Source: Salsipaludibacter sp963735045
GTDB taxonomy: Bacteria; Actinomycetota; Nitriliruptoria; Nitriliruptorales; Nitriliruptoraceae
Assembly (NCBI GenBank): GCA_963735045.1
Contig: CAVTIZ010000003.1
Span: 248,001-312,000 of the forward strand
Length of the DNA stretch: 64,000 nt
Reading direction: 5' to 3'
The notes under the pieces were generated by a model. That model worked only from the letters and a program-made list of their open reading frames with translations. It did not search any database and was not told the origin of the DNA. Within the stretch, counting starts at the first letter, position 1. Each line of letters starts with the position of its first letter. Made by a program: the position numbers and the translations under genes. This document shows, in pieces, positions 1 to 8,411 of the stretch.

Positions 1-2
1 CC

Positions 3-188
3 GACCACACCCCGGCCGTGCTCGCCGCCGTGCAGCAGTCCGGTGCCAGTTACCCGACGCATGCCTCCTGGGACGGTGCCCCCGCCGTGCGCATCTCGGT
101 CAGCCACTGGGCCACCGACACCGACGACATCGACCGAACCGTGTCGGCCCTCCTCCAGGCCCACGCCCGCCTCCGCACCCCTGCCTGA
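3..188 (+). CDS. C-terminal end of a PLP-dependent decarboxylase/aminotransferase (partial)
   Basis: The frame is open from base 3 and ends at TGA 186-188, giving the last 61 residues of a protein that starts before the window. The segment RISVSHWATDTDDIDRTV matches the end of group II pyridoxal-phosphate decarboxylases and related aminotransferases, where a 'RxSvxnWxTtdxDvdrtv' strand-helix closes the small domain. The PLP lysine lies outside the window, so the substrate cannot be told. Codon use (G/C at third positions) fits the surrounding genome. An aspartate-aminotransferase-fold enzyme acting on another substrate is equally possible. Confidence 0.7.
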   Translation, partial: DHTPAVLAAVQQSGASYPTHASWDGAPAVRISVSHWATDTDDIDRTVSALLQAHARLRTPA

Positions 189-291
189 CGCCCCCCCCGG
201 CCCGACCCCGATCGTCCCCGCCCCCTGCGCGTCACCCGCCCTCTGCGCCTCACCCGCGCCTCGCCGGCGTCACCTGCGTCACCTCCCCACC

Positions 292-475
292 CGATGTGAA
301 TCCGCCCGCCCGATGTGGTCGGGCCCGGCATCCCGTGGTCGTCCACATCGGGGGTGCACGCGCTCCTCCCCGGGTGGCACCGTGCTCGACGCCGGAACCC
401 GATGTGGCTTCCCCCGGCTGATGTGGGCGGGCCCGGCGTCCCGTGGTCGTCCACATCGCCCGGGACGAGGCACAT
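292..475. repeat. Duplicated 39-bp hairpin element with CGATGTGG/CCACATCG arms
   Basis: Two 39-bp copies (312-350 and 420-458) differ at about three bases. Each carries an 8-base arm, CGATGTGG (TGATGTGG in the second), paired with CCACATCG about 24 bases later, so each could fold as a hairpin. Further half-sites lie at about 293, 400 and 470. The region lies between the end of the PLP-enzyme gene and a hydrolase gene and has no believable coding frame. It could be a terminator cluster, a REP-like element or a multi-site protein-binding region. The sequence does not decide between these. Confidence 0.6.
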
Positions 476-485
476 CGCGTCGAGG

Positions 486-606
486 TGGCGGGCGACGGGC
501 GGTGGGCGACGGGTGGAGGGGTCGACGGGCGGTGGGCGACGGGCGGAGGGGTCGACGGGTGGAGGGGTCGACGGGTGGAGGGGTCGACGGGTGGTGGGCG
601 ACGGAC
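486..606. repeat. Compound GC-rich minisatellite (16-bp and 30-bp units)
   Basis: Near-perfect tandem units: GTCGACGGGTGGAGGG occurs at 551-566 and 567-582, with a one-base variant at 583-598. They are preceded by two longer units of about 30 bp that mix GGGCGGTGGGCGAC and GGGYGGAGGG blocks. Several frames stay open through it only because the repeat lacks T-rich triplets; none looks like protein. Repeat number is likely to vary between strains or to be mis-assembled. Confidence 0.75.
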
Positions 607-725
607 GGGGAGGAGTGGATGCGGCTTGGAGGGGCGGTGGGTGGCGCACAGGGGCTAGCGTTCGACGACGAGGTCCGGGGGCGTGGCGCACCCGCGACCG
701 TGGGTGCCGGACGTGGAGGTTCGAG

Positions 726-1598
726 GTGGCGCAGGTCGAGCGGGTCGAGCACGACGGGCTGGTGTTGTGGGCCCGCCTGGACGGGCCCGACGACGGGCCG
801 GTGGTGGTGTTGCTGCATGGGTTCCCGCAGGCAGCCGACACCTGGGACGACGTCGTGGAGCACCTGGTGGCGGCCGGGTGTCGCACGATCGCCTTCGACC
901 AGCGTGGCTACGACGCCGAGGCCCGGCCGGACGCCGTCGACGCCTACGGGATGTCCCACCTCGTCGGTGACGTGGTGGCTGTCCTCGACCACGTCGGGAT
1001 CGACCGGGCGCACGTGGTCGGCCACGACTGGGGCGGCGCCGTGGGGTGGGCGCTGGCCATGCGGGCACCGCAACGCGTGGCGACACTCACGGTGTTGTCG
1101 ACACCGCACCCGATCGCGCTCGCGCGGTCCTTCACGTCGTCGTGGCAGGCGGTGAGGTCGTGGTACGTGCCGCTGTTCCGAAGCCGGTTCGCCGAGGCCG
1201 TGGTCGGCCGTGGCCTGCAGCGGCAGCTGGAGCGCTCGGGCGTGCCGGCCGCGACGGCCGCCCGGTACGCCGAGCGCATGGCCGAGCCCGGCGCGCTGAC
1301 GGGCGCCCTCAACTGGTACCGGGCCCTGTCGTTCGGGGGCGAGCCGTCCGACGACGACGTCGGGGCCGGCGGCACCACGATCCGGGTGCCCACGACCTAC
1401 GTCTGGGGGCGTGACGACCCCGCACTCGGCCCGCGCGCGGCCCTGCTGACCGCCGACCACGTCGACGCGGACTATCGCTTCGCGCCACTGGCCGCGGGTC
1501 ACTGGCTGCCCGAGACCCGGGCCGACGTCGTCGCGACGCTGGTGGGTGAACGGGTCGCGTCGGACACGGTCGGGTCCGACCCCGACCGGGACGGCTGA
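726..1598 (+). CDS. Alpha/beta hydrolase, epoxide-hydrolase-like
   Basis: A 290-residue cytoplasmic alpha/beta hydrolase. The motif HGFP (residues 31-34) supplies the oxyanion hole. GHDWGG (99-104) is the nucleophile elbow with Asp101 where serine esterases have Ser. An acidic residue in WGRDDP (about 230) and His259 in GHWLPE complete the triad. Asp in the elbow followed by WGG is the pattern of epoxide hydrolases and haloalkane dehalogenases, so an ester-intermediate hydrolysis of an epoxide or halide is likely; the substrate is unknown. The GTG at 726 is chosen because GGAGG (715-719) lies six bases upstream. The open frame extends to 315, but that extension runs through the minisatellite and is not protein-like. 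It stands alone, separated by about 170 bp from the ACC deaminase gene. Confidence 0.85.
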   Translation: MAQVERVEHDGLVLWARLDGPDDGPVVVLLHGFPQAADTWDDVVEHLVAAGCRTIAFDQRGYDAEARPDAVDAYGMSHLVGDVVAVLDHVGIDRAHVVGHDWGGAVGWALAMRAPQRVATLTVLSTPHPIALARSFTSSWQAVRSWYVPLFRSRFAEAVVGRGLQRQLERSGVPAATAARYAERMAEPGALTGALNWYRALSFGGEPSDDDVGAGGTTIRVPTTYVWGRDDPALGPRAALLTADHVDADYRFAPLAAGHWLPETRADVVATLVGERVASDTVGSDPDRDG

Positions 1599-1770
1599 CG
1601 CGGACGTCGGCCGGGACCGGGTCCCCCATCGCCTCGGGACTCCGTGGCAGGCATGCGCGCGGACGACGCGTGGCTGCGACGACGGTGGTGCGGGGCGACG
1701 CGCCCCCGGCGCACACGGTCGTGGATCATGGGCCATGCTGGGGCCTCGTCGACGAATGATCGGAACTCCC

Positions 1771-2820
1771 ATGGGCCTGGACGACTTCCGCCGTGAACCG
1801 CTGCTGTTCGGACCCTCGCCAGTCCATCCGCTGCCACGGTTCAGCGCGGCGCTCGGGGGCGAGGTGGAGGTGTGGGCCAAGCGCGAGGACTGCAACTCGG
1901 GGATCGCCTACGGCGGCAACAAGGTCCGCAAGCTGGAGTACCTGGCCGCCGACGCGATCGACACCGGGTGTGACACGCTGGTGTCGATCGGGGGGATCCA
2001 GTCCAACCACACGCGCCAGGTCACCGGCGTGGCGCGCCACCTCGGGCTCGGTGCGGTGACCGTGCAGGAGGGCTGGGTCGACTACAACGACATGGCCTAC
2101 GACAAGGTCGGCAACATCCAGCTGACCCGGATCCTGGGCGGCGACGTGCGCATCGACCCGGCCGGGTTCGACATCGGCGTGCGCGATTCCTGGACGCGTG
2201 CCCTGGCGTCGGTCGAGGAGGATGGTGGCACGCCGTACGCGATCCCCGCCGGGGCGTCGGACCACCCGTTGGGTGGACTCGGCTTCGCCAACTGGGCGCG
2301 CGAGGTGGCCGCGCAGGAGGACGAGCTGGAGACCTTCTTCGACACGGTCGTGGTGTGCACGGTGACCGGGTCGAGCCACGCCGGGATGATCGCCGGGTTC
2401 GCCCTCCAGGACCGCGACGACCGCCGCGTGCTCGGCATCGACGCCTCCGGGACGCTGGACCAGACCGTCGCGCAGGTGACCCGGATCGCCCGCGACACCG
2501 CCGAGCGGATCGACCTCGGCCGCACGCTTCGCGACGACGAGGTCACCGTGGTCGACGGCTTCGCCGGGCCCGCCTACGGGCTGCCCGACGCGGCCACCGT
2601 GGAGGCCATCCAGCTCGCCGCCCGCACCGAGGGGATGCTCACCGACCCGGTCTACGAGGGCAAGTCCCTGGCCGGGTTGATCGGGATGGTGCGTGACGGC
2701 CGCATCCCGCCGGGCTCGCGCGTCCTGTACTGCCACCTCGGCGGCCAGCCCGCCCTGCCCGCCTACGCCGGGTATCCCGGGCTGGGCGCGCCCGAGCGTG
2801 ACCTGACCACCCACGGCTGA
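1771..2820 (+). CDS. acdS: 1-aminocyclopropane-1-carboxylate deaminase
   Basis: A 349-residue PLP enzyme that opens the ACC ring to give 2-oxobutyrate and ammonia, a trait of plant-associated and soil bacteria that lowers plant ethylene. The sequence follows the family almost end to end: KREDCNSGIAYGGNK with PLP Lys51, GGIQSNHTRQ with Ser78, IPAGASDHPLGGLG, VTGSSHAGM, and VYEGK near residue 295. The Glu of VYEGK and the Leu of YCHLGG are the residues that separate true ACC deaminases from D-cysteine desulfhydrases, and both are present. ATG 1771 aligns with the usual family start; ATG 1756 is possible but no better supported. No acdR-like regulator is adjacent, so control is not visible. Confidence 0.95.
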   Translation: MGLDDFRREPLLFGPSPVHPLPRFSAALGGEVEVWAKREDCNSGIAYGGNKVRKLEYLAADAIDTGCDTLVSIGGIQSNHTRQVTGVARHLGLGAVTVQEGWVDYNDMAYDKVGNIQLTRILGGDVRIDPAGFDIGVRDSWTRALASVEEDGGTPYAIPAGASDHPLGGLGFANWAREVAAQEDELETFFDTVVVCTVTGSSHAGMIAGFALQDRDDRRVLGIDASGTLDQTVAQVTRIARDTAERIDLGRTLRDDEVTVVDGFAGPAYGLPDAATVEAIQLAARTEGMLTDPVYEGKSLAGLIGMVRDGRIPPGSRVLYCHLGGQPALPAYAGYPGLGAPERDLTTHG

Positions 2821-3066
2821 CGGCGGCGGCCAGGCGACACCCGTCGGGCCGGGCCGTGACTGGGCGGCCGGCCTCGACCGGCCGGTCGTCCGTGGCTCGT
2901 GGTGGGTCGGTCGCACCCTCCTGGGCGTGTGAGATGCGGTTTCCTCAGGACTCCTCAGGTGATCCGCACACCGCCCCCAAGCGATGGTTGTGTCGGCAAC
3001 GGACCCTTGGCTCCAACACCAGACGCCCGCGTCACACGCCGGGCGATCCGACCAAGGAGCTGTCCC

Positions 3067-4641
3067 ATGCCATCGACCATCCCCACCCGGCCCCCGACCG
3101 AGCCCCCGACCCAGGCGCCGACCCAGGCGCTGACCCAGGCGCTGACCGAGGCGCTGACCGAGCCCCCGACCGAGACCCCGACCGAGGCGTTGGCCGAAAC
3201 CCACGCCGTCGTCGTGGGCGCCAGCCTGGCCGGCCTCGTCGCCGCCCGGGTCCTCAGCGACCACGTGGACCACGTCACCATCCTCGAGCGCGACGACCTT
3301 CCCGCTTCCGCCCGGACGCGGCGCTCCGTTCCGCAGGGTCGCCATGCCCACGCCCTGCTGTCGACCGGGCAGCGCCAGCTCGAGCAGTGGTTCCCCGGCC
3401 TCGGGGAGCAGCTGATCGTGCAGGGCGCGGTGCCATTGCACGCCAAGAACCTGTCGTGGTACCAGGCAGGGGCCCATCGGGCTCGATCCGGCATCGGCTT
3501 CCTGGCGATGTCCATGAGCCGCCCGATGCTGGAGGGCACGGTGCGCCAGTGCCTGCTGCACCAGCGGCGCAACGTCACGATCACCGACGGCGTCGCCGTG
3601 GGTGGGCCGATCGTCGAGGACGGTCGCGTCGTGGGCGTGGTCGCCGGCGACGTCGCGATGCGGGCCGATCTCGTCGTCGACTGCACCGGTCGCCGCACCC
3701 GCTTCTTCGACCTGCTCGACGAGGCCGGGTTCGCGTCCCCGGAGGTGTCGGCGATCCGGATCGCCATGGCCCACGGCACCCGGGTGCTGCGGCGTGGCGC
3801 CGACGACCTCGACGGCACCGCCGCCGTGATCGTGGAGGACCCGACCCGCGGCCATCGCATCGGCACCCTGCTGCCGATCGAGGGAGACCGCTGGATCCTG
3901 ACCGTGGCGGGCTTCCATGGGGACGTGCCGCCGTCGGACCCGACCGGATTCGCGGCCTTCGTGCGTGCCCTGCCCTCGTCGGAGCTGGGGGAGGTGCTCG
4001 ACGGCGCCGAGGCCCTGACACCGGTCCTGACCCACCGACTGCCGACCAGCCAGCGACGCCACGTCGAGCGGCTGGCCAACGCACCCGCCGGGTTCCTCGC
4101 CCTCGGCGATGCCATCTGCAGCTTCAACCCGGTGTACGGCCAGGGGATGACCTCGGCCGCCCTGCAGGCCCGCGAGCTGGAACGGGCACTGGCGCGGCAT
4201 GTCGTGTCGTCGTCCCGGCTTCCCCGCGTGTTCTATCGTCGTGCCGCGGCCGTCGTGGACGCCCCCTGGGCCATCGCGGCCGGCGGCGACTTCGCCGACC
4301 CCCGCACCACCGGCTCCAAGCCGACGGGGACCGACCTGGCCAACCGCTGGCTCGAGCTGGTCACGCGTGCCAGCCACACGTCGCGTCCGGTCGCCGACCA
4401 GCTCCTGCGTGTGCAGAACCTGGAGGCGCGACCGGCGTCCCTGCTGGGCCCTGTGACCGCACTCCGGGTGCTGCTCACCGCGCACCGGTCACCGGCGGCC
4501 CGTCGCCGATCGAGCCGCCGCTCGGCTTCTCGCTCGGTTTCCCACTCGCCTCCTGGGGGGTCCTCACCGGCTCGCCGCGCCAGTGCCCTGGTCGCGCACC
4601 CGGCCGCGGCCGGCGCCCACCCCGGGGTGGTGTCGCGATGA
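3067..4641 (+). CDS. FAD-dependent monooxygenase/oxidoreductase with N-terminal tetrapeptide repeats
   Basis: A 524-residue flavoprotein. After a Pro/Thr-rich leader (residues 1-45) comes a Rossmann FAD motif, VVVGASLAGLVAARVL, then the acidic end of the second strand, TILERD, and the conserved PQGRHAHALL segment of p-hydroxybenzoate-hydroxylase-like enzymes. A second FAD motif with GDAICSFNPVYGQGM sits near residue 350. This gives NAD(P)H-dependent hydroxylation or a related redox reaction on an unknown substrate. AAGGAG (3054-3059) seven bases before ATG 3067 fixes the start. The last 60 or so residues are Ser/Arg-rich and unlike the family, so a late frameshift or a non-homologous tail is possible. 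No partner gene is adjacent. Confidence 0.85.
   Translation: MPSTIPTRPPTEPPTQAPTQALTQALTEALTEPPTETPTEALAETHAVVVGASLAGLVAARVLSDHVDHVTILERDDLPASARTRRSVPQGRHAHALLSTGQRQLEQWFPGLGEQLIVQGAVPLHAKNLSWYQAGAHRARSGIGFLAMSMSRPMLEGTVRQCLLHQRRNVTITDGVAVGGPIVEDGRVVGVVAGDVAMRADLVVDCTGRRTRFFDLLDEAGFASPEVSAIRIAMAHGTRVLRRGADDLDGTAAVIVEDPTRGHRIGTLLPIEGDRWILTVAGFHGDVPPSDPTGFAAFVRALPSSELGEVLDGAEALTPVLTHRLPTSQRRHVERLANAPAGFLALGDAICSFNPVYGQGMTSAALQARELERALARHVVSSSRLPRVFYRRAAAVVDAPWAIAAGGDFADPRTTGSKPTGTDLANRWLELVTRASHTSRPVADQLLRVQNLEARPASLLGPVTALRVLLTAHRSPAARRRSSRRSASRSVSHSPPGGSSPARRASALVAHPAAAGAHPGVVSR
3094..3189 (+). repeat. In-frame 12-bp tandem repeat encoding (P/L)T(E/Q)(A/P) units
   Basis: Eight consecutive 12-bp units encode PTEP, PTQA, PTQA, LTQA, LTEA, LTEP, PTET and PTEA at the N-terminus of the FAD monooxygenase. 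Because the unit is a multiple of three, gain or loss of copies would change only the length of the leader, not the frame. The composition suggests a disordered or extended linker. Confidence 0.85.
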
Positions 4642-5035
4642 CCGCCGCCCGCCCACACGCGCTCGACCGGGCGGCGTGTCCGCCCCATGTTCGCCCGCCC
4701 GCCCACCAACGCGTCCTCGCCGATGTCACGCGTGCACTCGAGCGTGCCCGGCGGCGCCGTGTCGATCGCCTCTGGGTCCGTCGGAGGTCGAGTGCATGGA
4801 CACGCTGAGGGCTGCCGCCGGCTGGATCGGTTCCCGGCTGGTCGTGGCGTCGCTGCTCCAGCGCGACGTCCGCCGGCTCCGCCAGGTCGACCCGGCCACG
4901 TGCCGTCGGGATCCCGTCGATGGTCGCGCTCAACGTGGTCCTGGTCACGGTCGACGGCCACCACCTGCTGGCCGGCGCAGGGACCGACCCCCACACACGC
5001 ATCGATCCCGACCCCAACCAGCCCGCACGGGCGGG
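4642..5035. other. 394-bp intergenic region, no convincing gene
   Basis: The spacer lies between the convergent FAD monooxygenase (+) and winged-helix/hydrolase (-) genes. An ATG at 4796 with GGAGG at 4782-4786 opens a short + frame beginning MDTLRAAAGWIG, but it loses protein character within about 40 codons and shows no known domain. Open frames on the minus strand here are Arg/Gly/Pro-rich and look like chance consequences of high GC. No clear terminator hairpin was identified. Confidence 0.4.
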
Positions 5036-6259
5036 TCAGTCGTCGGCGAGGAAGTCGTTGATGTGGGCCAGGAACTCGGGCCAGGCGGGTTCCGAGGCGG
5101 TGAGCAGGTGGTTGGTGCTGTCGAGCAGCACCAGGTGGCTGTCGTCGATGCCGGCGGCGAGCTCGCGAGCCTGCGTGGCCGGCACCCGGACGTCGTCGCG
5201 GGCGTGCAGGATCAGGGTCGGGCAGCGCACCTGGTCGAGCAGGTCGGACACGTCGATGCGGGCGAACTCCTCGAGGAAGCGCACGCCGTTGGCCGGGGAG
5301 GTGGTCTGGCGCTGGAAGACGGTGAAGTCGGCCCACTCGTCGGGCGTGCCGTCGGGAAGGAACTGGGACGCGAACACCTGGAGGAAGCTGGGGTCCTCCC
5401 GGGCCCAGCCGACACGTGCCAGTTCGAGGTCGAGCGCGGCCACGTCTCGCTGTGCCTGGGTCTGGGCACGGATCGCACGGCCACGGGCGTACGCACCGGC
5501 CAGGACCAGGCGACTGACGCGCTCGGGGTGGCGCACGGCATAGGCGATCGCGACGGCCCCACCCTGCGAGACGCCGAGCAACGGGAAGCGTTCGATCCCC
5601 ACGGCGTCGACCACCACCTCGAGGTCGTCGACCCACGCCTCGAAGGAGAACTCGGGGATCTCCCAGTCCGACAACCCGCATCCACGTTCGTCGTAGCGGA
5701 TGAGCCGGCGGTCGCGTCCCAGCCCGCGCAGCCAGTGCGCCCACACGGGACTGGACCATTCCAGGTCGAGGTGGGTCATCCAGTTCGCGGCCTTGAGCAG
5801 CGGCTGGCCCGTCCCGACCGTTGCCCAGGCGATCGTGGTGTCGTCCGGCGTGCGGCAGAACCGGATCTCCTGGTCCTCGCGCCCGAGCACCCGGTCGACG
5901 TCGGTGGCCGCGTCCGGGTCGTGGTGGGCATCCGTTGCCGCCACCACGGTGACGTCGCCGACGAACTGGTAGCCCCGGCCGTGCACCGTGCGGACCAGGC
6001 GCTGCTCGCGTCCGGAGTCGTCGATGGCCTGGCGGGCGGTGCGCAGCGCCGTGGTGATGGCGGCCTCGCTGACGAAGCGGTCACCCCAGACCTCGTCGAG
6101 GAGCTCGTCCTTGGAGACGACCCGCTCGCGCTCGGACACCAGGTGGGCCAACACGTCGAGCGCACGGGGCTCGACCCGGACGGGCTCGCCGTCCTGCCGC
6201 AACTCGAACCTCGCCGTTGCCAACTCGAAGTCCTCGAACCGGTACACCTCGCCTGTCAC
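5036..6259 (-). CDS. Winged-helix (OmpR/CadC-type) DNA-binding domain fused to an alpha/beta hydrolase
   Basis: A 407-residue fusion. Residues 1-100 form an OmpR/CadC-type winged helix (RVEPRALDVLAHLV, KDELLDEVWGDRFV, then a wing ending GRGYQFVG). Residues about 125-400 are an alpha/beta hydrolase with the strand-turn YDERGCG, the nucleophile elbow GVSQGGAVA (Ser), and a C-terminal Asp/His pair in HARDDVRV and DSTNHLL. No transmembrane segment is seen, so it is a soluble protein. Such fusions are annotated as hydrolase-regulators, perhaps sensing a small ligand through a hydrolase-like pocket; that role is inference. GTG 6259 is preceded by GGAG about nine bases upstream. The gene is transcribed away from nothing obvious and has no operon partner. 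Confidence 0.85.
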   Translation of the reverse strand: MTGEVYRFEDFELATARFELRQDGEPVRVEPRALDVLAHLVSERERVVSKDELLDEVWGDRFVSEAAITTALRTARQAIDDSGREQRLVRTVHGRGYQFVGDVTVVAATDAHHDPDAATDVDRVLGREDQEIRFCRTPDDTTIAWATVGTGQPLLKAANWMTHLDLEWSSPVWAHWLRGLGRDRRLIRYDERGCGLSDWEIPEFSFEAWVDDLEVVVDAVGIERFPLLGVSQGGAVAIAYAVRHPERVSRLVLAGAYARGRAIRAQTQAQRDVAALDLELARVGWAREDPSFLQVFASQFLPDGTPDEWADFTVFQRQTTSPANGVRFLEEFARIDVSDLLDQVRCPTLILHARDDVRVPATQARELAAGIDDSHLVLLDSTNHLLTASEPAWPEFLAHINDFLADD

Positions 6260-6399
6260 GAGCCCACTCCGGTTGGCCGCTGCGCCGCCCACCCTAGGCG
6301 GGGGACCGCGACCCGTGTGGGATCGATTCCGGCGCCGCCCGGGAGCGGGCTGGGTGGGGGACCCGGCCGAGCCGGCCACGGCGGCCGCACGGTCGGGGC

Positions 6400-7116
6400 T
6401 CAGCTCGCGCCGGCCTCGGCGTCTGCGGCGGTCTCGAGGCCGTCCAGGAGCAGGTCGAGCCCGTACTCGAACGACGAGCCGAAGTCGTAGCCGGGCCGGA
6501 GGACGTGCTCGGTCGCCAGCTCGGTGAGGTGGGGGAAGGTGGCCATCATCTGCTGGGCCAGCATGTCCTGCGTGACGTCGGCGATGTGGGTGTCGGCCTC
6601 GGTGACCAGCGTGGCCTCCTGGAGGGCGAAGCCGTAGACATAGCTGTCGATGATCGCGTAGGCGTGCGCGGTCAGGCCGATCGACAGCCCCCCACGGCGG
6701 AAGGTCCCGATGACCGCGTCGTGGTGGCCCAGCGTCTCGGCCCCGGGCTGGGACCGGGACTCCATCAGCGGCGTCGCCCAGGGATGGCGCCCAAGGACGT
6801 CGCGTGCCGACACGCAGCGCACCCGGACGGCGGCCTTCCACGGCAGGCCCTCGGGGGGGAGCGTGATCTCGGCGAACACCCGGTCGACCATCCCGTCCAG
6901 GATCGCGTCCTTGTTGGCGACGTGGTGGTAGATCGTCATCGGCTTGGTGCCCAGTTCGTCAGCCAGCTTCCGGATCGTCAGTGACAGCGCCCCGATGCGG
7001 TCCGCGAGCGCGACCGCCCCGTCGAGGACCCGGTCACGGCTCAGCGGCTGGCGCCCGTCGTCATCCTGGGTCGCGGTGCGGTCGGCGTCCTCGTCGGGGG
7101 TCACGCGGCTGGGCAT
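6400..7116 (-). CDS. TetR/AcrR family transcriptional repressor
   Basis: A 238-residue regulator. The N-terminal helix-turn-helix (about residues 22-75) contains DRVLDGAVALAD, SLTIRKLADELG and TKPMTIYHHVANKDAIL, the usual TetR fold with the recognition helix around TIYHHV. The remainder is an all-helical ligand-binding domain of the TetR_C type found in tetracycline-repressor-like proteins. It is divergent from an oxidoreductase gene. The 134-bp gap contains two identical palindromes (7171-7181 and 7207-7217), so it very likely represses both itself and the oxidoreductase unit. ATG 7116 is chosen as start; an upstream GTG at 7161 is possible, but it would place the start ten bases from the operator. 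No strong Shine-Dalgarno precedes either. Confidence 0.9.
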   Translation of the reverse strand: MPSRVTPDEDADRTATQDDDGRQPLSRDRVLDGAVALADRIGALSLTIRKLADELGTKPMTIYHHVANKDAILDGMVDRVFAEITLPPEGLPWKAAVRVRCVSARDVLGRHPWATPLMESRSQPGAETLGHHDAVIGTFRRGGLSIGLTAHAYAIIDSYVYGFALQEATLVTEADTHIADVTQDMLAQQMMATFPHLTELATEHVLRPGYDFGSSFEYGLDLLLDGLETAADAEAGAS

Positions 7117-7170
7117 CGAGGTGTTCCGTCGGTCGTCGGGGGCCGGTCCAGGGACCGGCACTTGCGCATC

Positions 7171-7217
7171 GTACTAAGTACGGGTATGGTTCGCCCACCA
7201 CTTCTCGTACTAAGTAC
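7171..7217. promoter_or_regulatory. Two identical 11-bp palindromic operators in the tetR/oxidoreductase intergenic region
   Basis: GTACTAAGTAC occurs at 7171-7181 and again at 7207-7217, 36 bp centre to centre. Each is a perfect palindrome around one central base, the form expected of a TetR-family half-site pair. They lie between divergent genes, 34 bp before the ATG of the oxidoreductase, and would overlap promoters on both strands; TATGGT at 7185-7190 is a possible -10. That the local TetR protein binds here is inference from position. Confidence 0.8.
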
Positions 7218-7250
7218 CAAGACCGCCACCTCGAACGACGGAGCACCACG

Positions 7251-8327
7251 ATGACTGCCACCTCGACGTCCACTGCCGCCGCCAACGGTGGCGGCCGCCC
7301 CGCCGACTCCCGGTCCGATCGGGACGAGGGCGCCCGCGCCACGACGATGCCCGCGGTGTTCCGCGAGCGCTGGGGTGCCCCGGCCGACGTGCTCCGGGTC
7401 GGCCGGCGCCCGCGGCCCACCCCCGCCGAGGGCCAGGTCCTGGTCGAGGTGGCCGCCGCCGGCCTCGACCGCGGGACCGAGCACCTCGTGACCGGGCTGC
7501 CGTACCTGCTCCGCCTGATGGGCTACGGGCTCGCTCGGCCGTCCAGCCCCGTGATCGGGTTCGAGGTCGCCGGGCACGTCACCGCCGTCGGTCCCGGGGT
7601 GACCCGACTGGCGCCGGGGGACCGCGTGTTCGGGATCGCCGCCGGCTCGTTCGCCGCAGAGGCAGTGGCCGACGAGGAGAAGCTGGCACGACTGCCCGAC
7701 GAGGTGTCGTTCGTCGACGCCGCCGTGTCCGCGATCTCCGGTGCGACCGCCATGGAGGCCGTCGAGGACGTCGCCGCGGTGCGGCCGGGCCAGTCCGTCC
7801 TGGTGGTCGGGGCGTCGGGTGGGGTCGGGCTCGCAGCCGTCCGGCTGGCCGTCGCCGCCGGGGCCACGGTCACGGGCGTGGCCAGTCCGGCCAAGCTCGA
7901 CGCCGTCCGGGCCGCCGGCGCGGCCGCGGTGGTCGACTACACCACCACCGACCCGTTCGCGACCGACCAGCGCTTCGACGTCGTGCTCGACGTCGGCGGC
8001 CGGGCCCCGGTCTCGCGCCTGCGCCGGGTGCTCCGCCGTGACGGGACCCTGGTGTTCGTCGGCGGCGAGGGCGGCAATCGCCTCACCGGTGGGATCGAGC
8101 GTGCCGTCCTGGGCATGCTGCTGTCGCCGTTCGTGTCCCAGCGCCTGGCCATGTTCATCAGTCGGGAGCACCACGAGGTGCTCGACCGCGTCGCCGCCCA
8201 CCTCGCCACGGGTGACCTGGTGCCGCTGGTCGACCGCCGGGTCGGCCTCGCCGACGTGCCGGCGGCCCTCGCGGACCTGTCCGCGGGGCGGGTGACCGGC
8301 AAGGTCGCCGTCCTCCCCCCCGCCTGA
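7251..8327 (+). CDS. Zinc-independent NAD(P)-dependent alcohol dehydrogenase / quinone oxidoreductase (MDR family)
   Basis: A 358-residue medium-chain dehydrogenase/reductase. After an unusual 35-residue Ser/Thr/Gly-rich leader comes the GroES-like domain (VEVAAAGLDRGTEHL, GFEVAGHVTAVG) and then the Rossmann domain with VVGASGGVGLAAVRLA. The structural-zinc cysteine cluster and the catalytic Cys of zinc alcohol dehydrogenases are absent, which places it with the quinone-oxidoreductase/enoyl-reductase branch. ATG 7251 follows CGGAG. It lies downstream of the two TetR operators and ahead of a DUF4386 membrane protein, so the two are probably co-transcribed and de-repressed by a ligand of the TetR protein. 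The substrate is unknown. Confidence 0.88.
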   Translation: MTATSTSTAAANGGGRPADSRSDRDEGARATTMPAVFRERWGAPADVLRVGRRPRPTPAEGQVLVEVAAAGLDRGTEHLVTGLPYLLRLMGYGLARPSSPVIGFEVAGHVTAVGPGVTRLAPGDRVFGIAAGSFAAEAVADEEKLARLPDEVSFVDAAVSAISGATAMEAVEDVAAVRPGQSVLVVGASGGVGLAAVRLAVAAGATVTGVASPAKLDAVRAAGAAAVVDYTTTDPFATDQRFDVVLDVGGRAPVSRLRRVLRRDGTLVFVGGEGGNRLTGGIERAVLGMLLSPFVSQRLAMFISREHHEVLDRVAAHLATGDLVPLVDRRVGLADVPAALADLSAGRVTGKVAVLPPA

Positions 8328-8411
8328 CTGCCCGCGCCCCGCGCCCACCACCCCGCGCCACCTCGCGCCGCCGTGCGCGCCCACCGACACCCGACTCGAT
8401 CGGAGCACCCG

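Noticed and set aside
292..606. Possible CRISPR array
   Set aside because: Repeats are only two hairpin copies plus contiguous tandem units with no unique spacers, and no cas genes are nearby.
43..1155. Long open + strand frame from the window start through the repeats into the hydrolase region
   Set aside because: It is Arg/Pro/Gly-rich, crosses a minisatellite and overlaps the real hydrolase in another frame; GC-rich DNA gives such frames by chance.
4475..5017. 180-codon minus-strand frame antisense to the end of the FAD monooxygenase
   Set aside because: Composition is Arg/Ser/Pro-rich without domains, and half of it is the antisense of a well-supported gene.
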